Source of the DNA: Arenibacter palladensis
GTDB lineage: Bacteria > Bacteroidota > Bacteroidia > Flavobacteriales > Flavobacteriaceae
Direction of reading: 5' to 3'
Length of the DNA stretch: 64,000 bases
Assembly (NCBI RefSeq): GCF_900129275.1
Contig: NZ_FQUX01000009.1
Span: 124,001 to 188,000 of the forward strand
The notes beneath the pieces were generated by a model, which saw only the letters and a list, made by a program, of their open reading frames with translations, was not told the DNA's origin and did not search any database. Numbering within the stretch: position 1 is the first letter of the stretch; the number at the start of each line of letters is the position of its first letter. A program made the position numbers and the translations under genes. Shown here one piece after another: positions 1 to 9,825 of the stretch.

Positions 1-2569
1 TGGACAGCGTAAAGGCCAATTGGGTGATTGGATTGGCCCCTGCTTCCGCAATGTGATATCCCGAAATGGAAACAGAATAAAAGTTGCGTACCGAGTACCG
101 AATAAAGTATTCCTGCACATCCCCCATTAGTCGTAAGGCAAATTCGGTTGAAAAAATACAGGTATTCTGTGCCTGATCTTCTTTTAGTATATCTGCCTGC
201 ACCGTACCTCTGACCGTATTTAGGGTATTCTTTTTAATTTCTGCATATATATGTTTGGGCAAGACCTGGTCACCAGTAACTCCCAACAACATTAAACCCA
301 AACCGTTATTTCCTTCCGGTAATTCTCCCCTATATTTTGGCCTTGCAAGGCTTTTAGCCCCATATAACGCAGCAATTTTACCTTCAACCTCATTTTCCAA
401 ACCATTTTTCAAAATATATTTCTCACAATTCTGATCAATGGCGGCATTTAAAAAATAACCCAGCAACATTGGGGCAGGACCGTTGATGGTCATACTCACC
501 GAGGTGGTGGGACTACAAAGCTCAAATCCTGAATACAACTTTTTAGCGTCGTCCAAACAGCAGATAGACACCCCGGCGTTACCAATTTTCCCGTATATAT
601 CAGGTCTGTAGTCCGGATTTTGACCATACAGCGTTACCGAATCAAATGCAGTGGATAAACGTTTGGCCGGCAATCCCAAACTAACATAATGAAAGCGCCT
701 ATTGGTGCGTTCAGGACCACCTTCTCCCGCAAACATTCTTGTGGGATCTTCTTCTGTTCTTTTAAAAGGATAGAGTCCGGCCGTATAAGGAAATTCACCA
801 GGTACATTTTCTTGGAGGATCCAACCCAAAATATCGCCCCATGCCCTGTATTTTGGAAGTGCTACCTTCGGAATATCGGTTTGGGAAAGAGATTTTGTAT
901 GGGTCTCCAATTTAATTTCCTTTCCCCTTACCTTATATTTAAAGGTTGGATCTTTGTACTGTTGAACCTTTTTTTCCCAATTTAGGATCAGTTCCCAGTT
1001 GTGGGAATCCAAATTCATTTTTACTTCATCGAACTCTTTGAACAAGAGTCCCAACAATTGTTTTTTGTCCTCAGGCAGGGACAACTCCAAAATTGCTTCC
1101 GTGTCCAATCCTCTCTTTTGTAGAAATAAATTAAAATCCACCTCGGAATCTACCTTGGATATAGCTTGTATGGTCTTAAAAACACCATATAACCGTTGGG
1201 CCAATTCCGCCTGTTGAAAGGACTTCCTATCATAGGCCCGATTGCTTTCGGCTATTTCTGATAAATAACGCGTTCGCGAAGGAGGTATAATATAAACCTT
1301 CCCATCATCCATATTTCCATTTTGGAACTGTGAATTAATGACCGTTCCGATTTTTGAAGCCAATTTATCCATTACGCTCAAATACAATCGGTTCATCCCA
1401 GGGTCATTGAATTGGGAGGCTATGGTTCCAAAGATAGGTAGCTCATCCTGATTCGCCTCCCAAAGACCATGGTTACGCACGTACTGCTTTTTCACGTCCC
1501 TTAGTGCATCGAGCGCCCCTCTTTTATCAAACTTATTAATAGCCACGACATCCGCAAAATCCAACATATCTATTTTTTCCAACTGGGTAGCGGCCCCAAA
1601 TTCCGGTGTCATAACATATAAGGAAACATCACTATGTTCAATTATCTCCGTATCCGACTGACCAATCCCTGAAGTCTCCAAAATAATTAAATGAAAGCCA
1701 GCCACTTTTAAGACTTGAACTGCCTCGTCAACGTGTTTGGACAATGCCAAATTGGACTGCCTAGTAGCCAAAGATCTCATATAGACCCTAGAGTCGTTAA
1801 TGGAATTCATACGGATTCGATCCCCCAACAATGCACCGCCCGTTTTCCTTTTGGACGGATCAACAGAGATGATTCCAATGGTCTTATCTGGGAAATCCAA
1901 CAAAAATCTTCTTACCAGTTCATCTACCAAACTTGATTTTCCAGCACCTCCCGTCCCAGTTACACCAAGAACAGGCACTGCATTTTCCATTACATTCAAA
2001 CCCGAAAATTCCCTTACAAAGTCCTCATGCCTATTTTCTGCCAAGGTAATGAGCCGTGCAATGGCATTTACGTTCCTTTCTTCCAATAATTGCACCACAG
2101 ACCGGCCCTTGGGAATTTCCAAACAAGGAACAGGAAAATCACTTTGCTCCACCAAATCGTTTATCATCCCTTGTAGCCCCATGGTCCTACCATCATCTGG
2201 AGAATATATTCGAGTTATCCCATAATCCATTAATTCTTTGATCTCCGTAGGTAGAATTACCCCACCGCCGCCACCAAAAATTTTAATGTGGTCCGCACCC
2301 TTTTCCTGCAAAAGATCGTGCATATATTTAAAATACTCCATATGCCCACCCTGATACGAAGTTATGGCAATGGCGTTAACATCCTCCTGAATGGCACAAT
2401 CAACCACCTCGGACACACTACGATCGTGGCCCAAATGAATTACTTCCACCCCAGTGGACTGAATAATACGCCGCATCATGTTAATAGCTGCATCGTGACC
2501 ATCGAACAAAGAGGCAGCTGTTACTATACGAACTTTATTTTTAGGAATATATGGTGGCTTCTGCTTCAT
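1..2569 (-). CDS. icmF: Fused B12-dependent acyl-CoA mutase (IcmF-type), C-terminus beyond window
   Basis: This is an adenosylcobalamin-dependent carbon-skeleton mutase (isobutyryl-CoA/methylmalonyl-CoA mutase family) fused to its own G-protein chaperone. I translated 856 codons from ATG at 2569; the reading frame runs off the left edge. Domain order is visible: an N-terminal B12-binding domain (FDGHDAA near residue 25, the DxHxxG-type cobalt-ligand region), a MeaB-like GTPase with P-loop GTGGAGKSS near residue 207, then the large mutase barrel with [13 protein letters not shown] at the truncated end. This order is that of IcmF and differs from a stand-alone methylmalonyl-CoA mutase, where the B12 domain is C-terminal. 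The substrate (isobutyryl, isovaleryl or another acyl-CoA) cannot be decided from what is here. The gene stands alone at this end, divergent from purU. Confidence 0.88.
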   Translation of the reverse strand, partial: MKQKPPYIPKNKVRIVTAASLFDGHDAAINMMRRIIQSTGVEVIHLGHDRSVSEVVDCAIQEDVNAIAITSYQGGHMEYFKYMHDLLQEKGADHIKIFGGGGGVILPTEIKELMDYGITRIYSPDDGRTMGLQGMINDLVEQSDFPVPCLEIPKGRSVVQLLEERNVNAIARLITLAENRHEDFVREFSGLNVMENAVPVLGVTGTGGAGKSSLVDELVRRFLLDFPDKTIGIISVDPSKRKTGGALLGDRIRMNSINDSRVYMRSLATRQSNLALSKHVDEAVQVLKVAGFHLIILETSGIGQSDTEIIEHSDVSLYVMTPEFGAATQLEKIDMLDFADVVAINKFDKRGALDALRDVKKQYVRNHGLWEANQDELPIFGTIASQFNDPGMNRLYLSVMDKLASKIGTVINSQFQNGNMDDGKVYIIPPSRTRYLSEIAESNRAYDRKSFQQAELAQRLYGVFKTIQAISKVDSEVDFNLFLQKRGLDTEAILELSLPEDKKQLLGLLFKEFDEVKMNLDSHNWELILNWEKKVQQYKDPTFKYKVRGKEIKLETHTKSLSQTDIPKVALPKYRAWGDILGWILQENVPGEFPYTAGLYPFKRTEEDPTRMFAGEGGPERTNRRFHYVSLGLPAKRLSTAFDSVTLYGQNPDYRPDIYGKIGNAGVSICCLDDAKKLYSGFELCSPTTSVSMTINGPAPMLLGYFLNAAIDQNCEKYILKNGLENEVEGKIAALYGAKSLARPKYRGELPEGNNGLGLMLLGVTGDQVLPKHIYAEIKKNTLNTVRGTVQADILKEDQAQNTCIFSTEFALRLMGDVQEYFIRYSVRNFYSVSISGYHIAEAGANPITQLAFTLS

Positions 2570-2795
2570 AAAAACAATTCTAATTTCCTTTTATCAATTT
2601 AATAAATTACCCCTATTCTCCCGAACCCTTCAAGGCGATTATTGAAAGATTTAAATTAATTAGGCGCTATTTTTTTAATAGACAAAAAAAGGACCATTAT
2701 ACGGGTGCAATTTAACAAAATAGCAAAAATTAGATTGATATAATTAGAATATTATAAAAATATCCCTCAACTAGAGTACTTCATTCCTAAAATCC

Positions 2796-2803
2796 TAATT
2801 TTG
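2796..2803 (+). promoter_or_regulatory. Bacteroidota -7 promoter box of purU
   Basis: The sequence TAATTTTG fits the Bacteroidota sigma-70 -7 consensus TAnnTTTG. It lies 20 nt before the TTG start of purU, which supports that rare start because the next in-frame ATG is about 45 codons further in. Confidence 0.5.
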
Positions 2804-2823
2804 CCACCTAAAACAGTTAAACT

Positions 2824-3675
2824 TTGAAGACAACTATCCTTATTAATTGCCCCGACAAATCCGGAATTATCAGTTCGGTAACCGGATTTATACACAGAAA
2901 AGGTGGCAACATTATTTATATTGATCAGCACGTAGATAAAGAAGCGGGTGTGTTTTTCATGAGACTGGAAAGCGATTTTGAAAAGAACATTCCGGCCGTG
3001 AAAAATTTAAAACAAGAATTTGAAGAAGAATTGGCCGTACCCCATCAAATGGAGTGGAGTTTGTATTTGGGATCCGTAAAACCCAAAATGGCCCTTTTTG
3101 TTTCCAAATACAACCATTGTTTATACGATTTATTAAGCCGGTATAATTCAGGTGAACTAGAGGTTGAAATACCATTCATTTTAAGCAACCACAGTGATTT
3201 GGAATATGTGGCCAAACAATTCGATATTCCCTTTTTTCATGTACCTGTAACTAAAAGCACAAAAAGTGAGGCCGAAAATAGGCAATTGGCCCTACTGAAG
3301 GAATATCAAATAGATTTTATTGTATTGGCCAGATATATGCAAATTGTAAGTAGTAAGGTTATTGACCACTACCCCAATAAGATTATCAATATCCACCATT
3401 CCTTCCTCCCTGCCTTTGCCGGCGCAAAACCATACCATGCCGCTTTTGAGAGGGGTGTTAAAATTATAGGTGCCACCAGTCATTACGTTACCGAGGAATT
3501 GGATGCCGGCCCCATTATAGAGCAAGATGTTACCACAGTAACACATGCACACAGCATAAAGGACTTTATAACCAAGGGTAGGGATTTAGAAAAAATTGTA
3601 CTATCCAGGGCCGTAAAGCTTCATATTAACAGGAAGACCATGGTATACAACAACAAAACCGTAATTTTCTCTTAA
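2824..3675 (+). CDS. purU: Formyltetrahydrofolate deformylase PurU
   Basis: PurU hydrolyses 10-formyl-THF to THF and formate, balancing the one-carbon pool and feeding formate to purine synthesis. The 283-residue protein has the family's normal length and layout: an N-terminal ACT domain (about residues 1-85, beginning with the typical NCPDKSGI) and a formyltransferase-fold domain with the NIHHSFLPAF motif and GATSHYVTEELDAGPII, carrying the catalytic Asn-His-Asp set of the family. The start is TTG; an upstream -7 box at 2796 and the loss of the ACT domain with any later start make TTG convincing. It is transcribed alone, divergently from the mutase. Confidence 0.93.
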   Translation: MKTTILINCPDKSGIISSVTGFIHRKGGNIIYIDQHVDKEAGVFFMRLESDFEKNIPAVKNLKQEFEEELAVPHQMEWSLYLGSVKPKMALFVSKYNHCLYDLLSRYNSGELEVEIPFILSNHSDLEYVAKQFDIPFFHVPVTKSTKSEAENRQLALLKEYQIDFIVLARYMQIVSSKVIDHYPNKIINIHHSFLPAFAGAKPYHAAFERGVKIIGATSHYVTEELDAGPIIEQDVTTVTHAHSIKDFITKGRDLEKIVLSRAVKLHINRKTMVYNNKTVIFS

Positions 3676-3701
3676 CGCCAAGTACTAAATCCCAACAGTA
3701 T

Positions 3702-3719
3702 AAGTTATAGGTATAACTT
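3702..3719. repeat. Perfect 8-bp-arm inverted repeat upstream of the DUF4197 gene
   Basis: AAGTTATA-GG-TATAACTT forms a perfect palindrome ending 12 nt before the ATG at 3732. It overlaps a near-consensus -7 box (TAACTTTA, 3714-3721), so it could be an operator. It has no T-run and is too A/T-rich to be a good purU terminator. Confidence 0.4.
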
Positions 3720-3731
3720 TAAAATTTTAAA

Positions 3732-4433
3732 ATGAAAAAAATCTTATTAGCCGTAGTCCTATTTCAATTTATTGGATGTTCGGAATTACAACAGGTAGTC
3801 AACCAATTGCCCCAAGGAGGCACTTTGGGCAATGACGAAATTGCAAATGGATTAAAGGAAGCCCTTAATATGGGGATTGATAAACAGGTAAGTAAACTAA
3901 CCCAAACCGATGGTTTTTTTGGGAACGAACTGGTAAAAATTATGCTTCCTGAGGAATTACAGAAAGTAGACAAGACCCTTAGGGACATTGGACTTTCCAA
4001 CCTAGCTGATGAAGGCCTAAAAATACTGAACAGGGCTGCAGAGGACGCTGTTGGTGAAGCAACGCCCATATTTGTAAATGCCGTAAAGGGAATGACTTTT
4101 AACGACGCCAAAAACATTCTTTTGGGTTCGGACAATGCAGCAACCATATACCTTACCAATGCTACACAAACAGAACTCTACAATAAATTTAACCCGGTAA
4201 TCAAAAATTCCTTTGAAAAAGTCGGGGCAGACAAAATTTGGAACAACCTAATTACGAGATACAACAGCATTCCTCTTACCAATAATGTAAATCCAGACCT
4301 AACAGATTACGTTACCCAAGAGGCCTTAAAAGGGGTATTTACGATGATTGCCGTTGAAGAAAAAGAAATAAGGAACAAGGTTTCCGCAAGAACAACAGAT
4401 GTGTTGAAAAAGGTTTTTGCCCTACAGGATTAA
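3732..4433 (+). CDS. DUF4197 family lipoprotein
   Basis: A 233-residue exported protein whose function is unknown. It starts with a short lipoprotein signal (lipobox FIGC, Cys16) and continues as an all-helical protein with the DUF4197 pattern: GLKEALNMGIDKQV near residue 40, a central NLADEGLKILNRAAEDA, and a closing VTQEALKGVFTMIAVEEKEI segment. Such proteins are predicted to sit in the periplasm or on the outer membrane. It is followed by a strong hairpin terminator and preceded by a palindrome, so it is probably a single-gene transcript. Confidence 0.85.
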   Translation: MKKILLAVVLFQFIGCSELQQVVNQLPQGGTLGNDEIANGLKEALNMGIDKQVSKLTQTDGFFGNELVKIMLPEELQKVDKTLRDIGLSNLADEGLKILNRAAEDAVGEATPIFVNAVKGMTFNDAKNILLGSDNAATIYLTNATQTELYNKFNPVIKNSFEKVGADKIWNNLITRYNSIPLTNNVNPDLTDYVTQEALKGVFTMIAVEEKEIRNKVSARTTDVLKKVFALQD

Positions 4434-4585
4434 AAATGAACAATTTATGGTCATTTTACACAATAAATCCAATTACTTTACGTTACACTTAAACAAGCAC
4501 AGATTACAACCTTTTAGTTGCCTAAAATTGCAATACGAGTTATACCAAAAGAATTTGAGTTAGTATTTTTTGAGTTAGTTAGTTT

Positions 4586-4612
4586 AAAACCGGTGGGAGC
4601 ACCGGTTTTTTT
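4586..4612 (+). terminator. Rho-independent terminator after the DUF4197 gene
   Basis: The stem AAAACCGGT / ACCGGTTTT with loop GGGAGC is followed by a T-run. It lies 150 bp after the DUF4197 stop and before the convergent hydrolase gene. The rest of 4434-4711 shows nothing recognisable. Confidence 0.85.
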
Positions 4613-4711
4613 GTTGGTATACCAATCCATTCCCGCTGATCACCACATATATGTGGCCCCTGCAACAAGGTAGGATACAATTTCAGCCATTCCTAAAAGA
4701 AATGATTTACA

Positions 4712-5491
4712 TTATTTTACCAAAAGATACCCAATTACCGTATCGTTAAAGAACTGGGGCTGCTCCACATTCACAACATGCCCACAGTTCTGGACCACTA
4801 TCAGCTCCGCACTTTTATGATCCAGCACAATTTGTTGAATAGTAGGCAAGAACAAATAGTCCTCTGCCCCCATTACGTATAGGGTAGGTATTTTTATATC
4901 TACCGTTCTAAAAAAATGTAGCAATGGGTTAATCTCCGAGGTTAACTTAAACCATCGAATAAATTCCTTTTGGTACAATTTTTTAGCCTCTCGAACAAAA
5001 AGTAACCGCGATTCCTTATGGTTCTTATTGGGCATTATTACAAAAGCAAAAAACTTGTACAGCCATAAATAAGGGACTATAGATTTTAAAATAACACCTA
5101 GTCTCATCAATATTTGCGACCTGAGGTTCAATTTCATAATGGCCCCTCCCATAATCATGCTCTCTACCCGATGGGGGTGTTTTTCTGCCAAATTTCTAAT
5201 CAAAATTGTGCCTAGGGAAATTCCAATAAAATGTGATTTTTCAATCTTTTCAAAATTGATCACCTCCAATATATCCTCGGTAATATTGTCAAAAGTATAC
5301 TTGCTCTTAAAAGCGTCCTTTAGATGTACCTTAGAGTTCCCATGGCCCCTAAGATCCAATAGAAGTACATTAAAATGTTTTTTAAATTCCCTAAGCTGCT
5401 TGTACCAAATAGTAGAACTACCTCCTGCACCATGCACAAAAGTCACCCATTTTTTAGAGGTATCATGACTATGTATATTATAACTGATCAA
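4712..5491 (-). CDS. Alpha/beta hydrolase
   Basis: A 259-residue serine hydrolase of the alpha/beta fold; substrate unknown. The oxyanion-hole HGAGGS is at residues 20-25, the nucleophile elbow GISLG puts Ser at 92, and the likely acid and base are Asp211 (GAEDYLF) and His238 (NCGHVV). The LDLRGHG motif at 45-51 is typical of the esterase/epoxide-hydrolase-like branch. There is no signal peptide, so it is cytoplasmic. The start is TTG at 5491; the nearby upstream ATG is in another frame and stops after six codons. It is a single gene, convergent with the DUF4197 gene. Confidence 0.85.
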   Translation of the reverse strand: MISYNIHSHDTSKKWVTFVHGAGGSSTIWYKQLREFKKHFNVLLLDLRGHGNSKVHLKDAFKSKYTFDNITEDILEVINFEKIEKSHFIGISLGTILIRNLAEKHPHRVESMIMGGAIMKLNLRSQILMRLGVILKSIVPYLWLYKFFAFVIMPNKNHKESRLLFVREAKKLYQKEFIRWFKLTSEINPLLHFFRTVDIKIPTLYVMGAEDYLFLPTIQQIVLDHKSAELIVVQNCGHVVNVEQPQFFNDTVIGYLLVK

Positions 5492-5655
5492 TATTCATTT
5501 TTTATAAATGTAGTGTTAATTCCAATACACTTGATGTGGACCAAAAAATTCAAAATACATTTTCCAACATTAACACAAGGTTAAAAAATAGACAAATTAC
5601 CTGATTATTAGATAAATGCGCTTATTGACAGCCTCCCTCAAACCCTTATTCTAGT

Positions 5656-5663
5656 TATATTTG
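5656..5663 (+). promoter_or_regulatory. -7 promoter box of the small gene at 5679
   Basis: TATATTTG fits TAnnTTTG and lies 15 nt before ATG 5679. It overlaps the alternative TTG at 5661, which is therefore unlikely to be the start. Confidence 0.5.
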
Positions 5664-5678
5664 TTAGAAAAAAATTAT

Positions 5679-5876
5679 ATGGAAAATCAATATTGTAAAG
5701 TGGGTTCCGTATCCCCAATGACCAATGTTTCAAAAGAAATAAGTTTTTTGGAGCACCAATACCAAAGTTTCATGGACAAGGCTAGCAGCAAAAAATACTC
5801 CGATTCGAAACTTGCCGATTTTTTTGAATTGAAGGCCGCTAAGATCCAAAAAATCATTGAAACCTTAACGAATTAG
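5679..5876 (+). CDS. Small hypothetical protein, 65 aa
   Basis: A short soluble protein I do not recognise. The C-terminal half (SKLADFFELKAAKIQKIIETL) is a predicted amphipathic helix, and the protein is rich in Lys, Ser and Gln with no membrane segment or signal peptide. ATG at 5679 was preferred over TTG at 5661 because a good -7 box covers the TTG. It ends 5 bp before the convergent pyrF stop, leaving no terminator between them. The codon and residue mix looks like a real gene, but without homologues this is only moderately certain. Confidence 0.6.
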   Translation: MENQYCKVGSVSPMTNVSKEISFLEHQYQSFMDKASSKKYSDSKLADFFELKAAKIQKIIETLTN

Positions 5877-5881
5877 GTAAC

Positions 5882-6700
5882 TTAGCGTTTTTTAAGCTCC
5901 AAACTCATTTGCTGCTGCAATTCTTTTGCCTTTTCGGCAGAGGCCTGCGCAAAATTTTCTTGGTCCGAAGCATAAATAATTCCCCTGGATGAGTTCACCA
6001 AAAGACCTACATTATCACTCATTCCGTATTTGCACACTTCGACCAAACTGCCACCTTGTGCCCCTACACCTGGTACAAGAAGAAAACTATTTGGAATAAT
6101 ATTTCTTATTTCCGTTAAAAAAGTTGCCTTGGTAGCACCTACCACATACATTAGATTTTCAGAATTTTCATAGGTTTTGGAAATCTCCAGTACTTGTTTG
6201 TACAACTCCTTTCCTTCTACCATTTTTGTTTGAAAATCGAACGCTCCTTTGTTGGAAGTTAATGCCAACAATATGGTATGCTTATCCTTAAACGCCAAAA
6301 ATGGCTCCACGGAATCCCTACCCATATAGGGGGCAATGGTTACAGAATCGAATCCCAAATCTTCAAAAAATGCTTTGGCATAACGGGTAGAGGTATTACC
6401 AATATCCCCACGTTTGGCATCTGCAATAGTAAATATTTCTGGATAATTGCTATTTAAGTAGTTGATGGTTTTTTCCAAGGCCTGCCATCCTTTTATTCCA
6501 TAAGCCTCATAAAATGCAGTATTGGGCTTATAGGCCACACATAAATGGTGCGTTGCATCAATTATGGCCTTGTTAAAAGCAAAAATGGGATCTTCCTCTT
6601 GCAATAAGTGTTTTGGAACCTTATCCAAGTCCGTGTCCAACCCAATACAAAGAAAAGATTCCTTTTTTCGAATCTGTCCAACTAAAAAATCAGTGGTCAT
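5882..6700 (-). CDS. pyrF: Orotidine 5'-phosphate decarboxylase
   Basis: PyrF catalyses the last step of UMP synthesis, OMP to UMP plus CO2, in the cytoplasm. The 272-residue length and the motif [14 protein letters not shown] (Asp94, Lys96, Asp99) identify the longer subtype found in Bacteroidota, Actinobacteria and Myxobacteria rather than the roughly 230-residue E. coli type. [10 protein letters not shown] at residues 20-29 carries another conserved Asp. It begins 5 bp after the prfA stop, so the two are very likely co-transcribed. Confidence 0.95.
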   Translation of the reverse strand: MTTDFLVGQIRKKESFLCIGLDTDLDKVPKHLLQEEDPIFAFNKAIIDATHHLCVAYKPNTAFYEAYGIKGWQALEKTINYLNSNYPEIFTIADAKRGDIGNTSTRYAKAFFEDLGFDSVTIAPYMGRDSVEPFLAFKDKHTILLALTSNKGAFDFQTKMVEGKELYKQVLEISKTYENSENLMYVVGATKATFLTEIRNIIPNSFLLVPGVGAQGGSLVEVCKYGMSDNVGLLVNSSRGIIYASDQENFAQASAEKAKELQQQMSLELKKR

Positions 6701-6705
6701 AGGAA

Positions 6706-7782
6706 TTAAAAAATCTCAGAGGCTTCCTTTAGTTTCTCCGTATTCTCAACCAAACTTAATTCGTCTATAATACGTTGAATATCGCCGTTAATAATGTTTT
6801 GCAAGTCGTATAGCGTTAATCCGATCCTATGATCCGTTACCCTACCCTGTGGGTAATTATAAGTTCTAATTTTAGCCGAACGGTCACCACTACTTACCTG
6901 CGAATTTCTCTTGGCAGCATCTTCCTCCTGTTTTTTGGCCAATTCCATGTCATACAAACGGGAACGTAATACCCTAAATGCCTTTTCCTTGTTTTTGTGT
7001 TGTGATTTCTGATCTTGACACTGTGCCACCAAACCTGTTGGAATGTGGGTTAATCGTACTGCAGAATAGGTGGTGTTTACGGATTGACCTCCAGGCCCTG
7101 AGGAACAGAAAAAATCTATCCGCACGTCCTTGGGGTCTATCTGCACATCAAAATCCTCGGCCTCGGGAAGCACCATAACCGTGGCGGCACTGGTATGCAC
7201 CCTTCCTTGGGTTTCGGTCTGAGGAACACGTTGAACACGGTGTACGCCCGCCTCAAACTTAAGAGTGCCATACACATCCTCGCCGGTAACCTCGAACTGA
7301 ATTTCCTTATAGCCACCGCTTGTACCTTCACTTAGGTCAATGACATTTGTTTTCCATCCTTTGGACTCGCAATATTTGGTGTACATTCTAAAAAGATCGC
7401 CCGCAAAAATACTGGCTTCGTCCCCTCCGGTACCAGCTCTTACCTCTACCACTACGTTTTTGGAATCCTCCGGATCCTTTGGAATCAGCATCAATTTGAT
7501 CTCCTCTTCCAATTTGGGCAATTTTTCCTTGGCCTCTTCCAACTGCATTTTGGCCATATCCACCATTTCGGGATCACTGCCATCGGCCAGAATCTCCTCT
7601 GCCTCGGATATATTATTGGTATACTCCAAATAAAGATCTCTCTTGTCTACAAGCTGTTTTAAATCCTTATATTCCTTGTTTAGTGCCACATAACGCTTTT
7701 GATCAGCTATAATATTAGGCTGAATTATAAGGTCCGAAACCTCATCAAAACGTTGCTTTACTATATTTAATTTATCTATCAT
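6706..7782 (-). CDS. prfA: Peptide chain release factor 1
   Basis: RF1 reads UAA and UAG stops and triggers peptide release on the ribosome. The peptide-release motif GGQ is at residues 231-233 ([11 protein letters not shown]), and the stop-codon recognition tripeptide appears as PQT in [14 protein letters not shown]. The frame is open up to 7827, but the family starts with a sequence like [12 protein letters not shown], so ATG at 7782 is chosen, giving a normal 358 residues. A near-consensus box (TAAATTCG, 7804-7811) fits just upstream of it. prfA heads a prfA-pyrF pair and is divergent from the gene at 7850. Confidence 0.95.
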   Translation of the reverse strand: MIDKLNIVKQRFDEVSDLIIQPNIIADQKRYVALNKEYKDLKQLVDKRDLYLEYTNNISEAEEILADGSDPEMVDMAKMQLEEAKEKLPKLEEEIKLMLIPKDPEDSKNVVVEVRAGTGGDEASIFAGDLFRMYTKYCESKGWKTNVIDLSEGTSGGYKEIQFEVTGEDVYGTLKFEAGVHRVQRVPQTETQGRVHTSAATVMVLPEAEDFDVQIDPKDVRIDFFCSSGPGGQSVNTTYSAVRLTHIPTGLVAQCQDQKSQHKNKEKAFRVLRSRLYDMELAKKQEEDAAKRNSQVSSGDRSAKIRTYNYPQGRVTDHRIGLTLYDLQNIINGDIQRIIDELSLVENTEKLKEASEIF

Positions 7783-7814
7783 ATACAATCTACACTTGGA
7801 CTGCGAATTTACGA

Positions 7815-7822
7815 TAATTTTG
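7815..7822 (+). promoter_or_regulatory. -7 promoter box of the membrane protein/ABC ATPase pair
   Basis: TAATTTTG fits TAnnTTTG and lies 27 nt before ATG 7850. It is back-to-back with the presumed prfA promoter. Confidence 0.45.
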
Positions 7823-7849
7823 TACATTTAACCATATCCTATTCAATAG

Positions 7850-8173
7850 ATGAATTCTATTTTCAATTTTAGAACCTATGAATTGAGTTTCCGCTTTGCC
7901 AAACCTTACCTTTGGATATCCTTTCTTGTTACGGTTTTTATGGTATTTAGTGGGAGTGTTATTTTCAAGATATCCAACTTGAATGCCATGATACTAAGTT
8001 TCAAGATATTGTTCTATTTAGGGGTCTTCCTTTCGTATTTTGATATTGCCCAGCGAAAGCGATTGACATTTTATCAAAATTTTGGTTTGTCCAAAATAGT
8101 CCTTATCCTAATTTCACTTCTAATGGACATCGCCCTAACCCTAGTATTTATTAACCTCATCCGTTTATTTTGA
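7850..8173 (+). CDS. Small membrane protein, probable partner of the adjacent ABC ATPase
   Basis: A 107-residue protein with about three hydrophobic helices (residues about 20-40, 48-66, 82-104) and no recognised family. Its stop overlaps the start of the downstream ATPase (TTGA), so translation of the two is probably coupled and the proteins may act together. It is far smaller than usual ABC permeases, which have six helices, so any transporter would need to be an oligomer or use other subunits. Alternatively it is a membrane anchor for the ATPase. Confidence 0.65.
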   Translation: MNSIFNFRTYELSFRFAKPYLWISFLVTVFMVFSGSVIFKISNLNAMILSFKILFYLGVFLSYFDIAQRKRLTFYQNFGLSKIVLILISLLMDIALTLVFINLIRLF

Positions 8174-8817
8174 CCTTGGAAATTGACAGTGTTGAACTGG
8201 AGTTTGATGGAAAAAAGATCCTATACGGTATTTATATAAAATCCGAACGCGGAAAAGTTACAGGGATCCTTGGAAGAAATGGCTGCGGAAAAACTTCCTT
8301 GTTGAGAATTCTATTTGGGGATCTACAACCCAAATACAAGAATATCCGCAGTAACGGAAAGTGCCTTCCAAGACCTATGTATATGACCGGAAAAATAGGG
8401 TACCTACCCCAATATTCCCTTTTGCCGCGGCATTTAAATATAAAGCGTGCATTTGGATTGTTCAATGTTTCCTGGGAACAATTCATAAACCTCTTCGAGA
8501 GTTTTAGAGAATACGACAAGAGTAGGATCAATGATTTATCCAGTGGTGAAATTAGGGTTATAGAAGCTTACTTGATACTTCTGTCCAAAAAGGAAATTAT
8601 TCTTCTGGACGAGCCCTTTTCATTCATTGCACCAATATTTGTAGAGAAATTCAAGGCCCTTATCAGCCAGGTAAAGAAAAGGAGCATTATAATCCTGACC
8701 GATCATTTTTACAATGATATTTTAGATGTAAGCGATACGGTCTATCTTCTTAAAAACGGTTGTTCCAAAAAAATTGAGGATAAGACAGAACTAAAGAGCG
8801 AAGGCTATATTAATTAG
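8170..8817 (+). CDS. ABC transporter ATP-binding protein
   Basis: A 215-residue nucleotide-binding subunit. Walker A GRNGCGKTS is at residues 35-43, the Q-loop Gln at 81, the signature LSSGE at 123-127 (a variant of LSGGQ), Walker B IILLDEP at 143-149 and the switch His at 179 (LTDHF). The start is TTG at 8170, overlapping the upstream stop by four bases. It is short for an ABC ATPase but has all motifs. The only candidate permease nearby is the 107-residue membrane protein, so the substrate is unknown. It ends 3 bp from the convergent apbE stop. Confidence 0.85.
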   Translation: MTLEIDSVELEFDGKKILYGIYIKSERGKVTGILGRNGCGKTSLLRILFGDLQPKYKNIRSNGKCLPRPMYMTGKIGYLPQYSLLPRHLNIKRAFGLFNVSWEQFINLFESFREYDKSRINDLSSGEIRVIEAYLILLSKKEIILLDEPFSFIAPIFVEKFKALISQVKKRSIIILTDHFYNDILDVSDTVYLLKNGCSKKIEDKTELKSEGYIN

Positions 8818-8820
8818 GAT

Positions 8821-9807
8821 TCAATTGAAAAGGATCCCACTACTTTTGTGCATTTTGTTGTTATCGTCCACAATGATTGCCTCGGTTCCCTTTAATTGAT
8901 TTATCAATGCCATTCCCGAATCAACGCCAAGTACAAAAATAGCCGTGGCCAACGCATCTGACCATTCGGCGGTTTTGGAAAAGACCGATACACTATTTAT
9001 TCCTGAAATTGGGTTTCCGGTCCGGGGATCAAGTATATGGGAATATTTCTTACCGTCAAATGTGATATATTTATCGTAACTCTCGGAAGTGGCTACAGAA
9101 GATTCCAAAACGGGTAGCCACGAAAATATCTTGTCCTTGCTCAGCGGATTTGCAATGCCGATCAACCACTTTTCCCCGGTAGCCTTGGTGCCCCATGTGG
9201 TAAGGTCACCGGATGCATTGATAACCCCTGCGCTAACCTGCTTTCCCACCAACAGTTCTTTGGCCTTATCGGCAGCATAACCCTTTGCTATACCGCCTAG
9301 ACCGATCTTCATCCCTTTGAATTGTAGGAATACTGTATGATCTTCCTCGTTCAGGATAATTTTTTTATACCCCACCTTGCTTACGGATTGTTTAATTTCC
9401 TCCTTGGTAGGCTTATATTTCATGGAACCGTCAAACTGCCATATCTTATCCAAACCCGCAAATGTAATATCAAAAGCACCGTTGGTTATTTCGGAAATCT
9501 GATTGGCCCTTTCAATTAGCTTATACAGCTCCACACTAACCTTTACTGGCTTTATTCCGGCATTTTTATTGATTTTTGAAGTTTCGGATTCTTCGTCCCA
9601 TGAAGATATCAGTTTTTCTATCCTTTTAATTTCCGAAACTGCCTCTTCAATATTTATATAGCCTATTTCCTCATTATCCGCTACTACGGTAATATCAAAT
9701 TTATCGCCCATTAAGTTCACCGATCGCTGAACGGTAACGTAATTAAGCTCTTGGGCATGGCCCATAAGTACCATGCAAAATATTAATAGAGAAAATAAAG
9801 CCCTCAC
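8821..9807 (-). CDS. apbE: FAD:protein FMN transferase ApbE
   Basis: ApbE covalently attaches FMN from FAD to Thr/Ser residues of periplasmic redox proteins such as NqrC/RnfG. The 328-residue protein has a cleavable signal peptide (residues 1-18, ending GHAQ), the FAD-site motif GLGGIAKGYAADKA, GVINASGDLTTWG, and the Mg-binding HILDPRTGNPI near residue 250. The start is GTG at 9807; no later start preserves the signal peptide. No flavinylation target is visible nearby, although a Rieske lipoprotein gene lies upstream on the same strand, which suggests a shared redox role. Confidence 0.92.
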   Translation of the reverse strand: MRALFSLLIFCMVLMGHAQELNYVTVQRSVNLMGDKFDITVVADNEEIGYINIEEAVSEIKRIEKLISSWDEESETSKINKNAGIKPVKVSVELYKLIERANQISEITNGAFDITFAGLDKIWQFDGSMKYKPTKEEIKQSVSKVGYKKIILNEEDHTVFLQFKGMKIGLGGIAKGYAADKAKELLVGKQVSAGVINASGDLTTWGTKATGEKWLIGIANPLSKDKIFSWLPVLESSVATSESYDKYITFDGKKYSHILDPRTGNPISGINSVSVFSKTAEWSDALATAIFVLGVDSGMALINQLKGTEAIIVDDNNKMHKSSGILFN

Positions 9808-9825
9808 CCTAAGACAGAATTAAAA

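Noticed and set aside
6978..7633. Open frames antisense to prfA
   Set aside because: They lie entirely within a well-supported release factor gene and have no promoter or recognisable motif.
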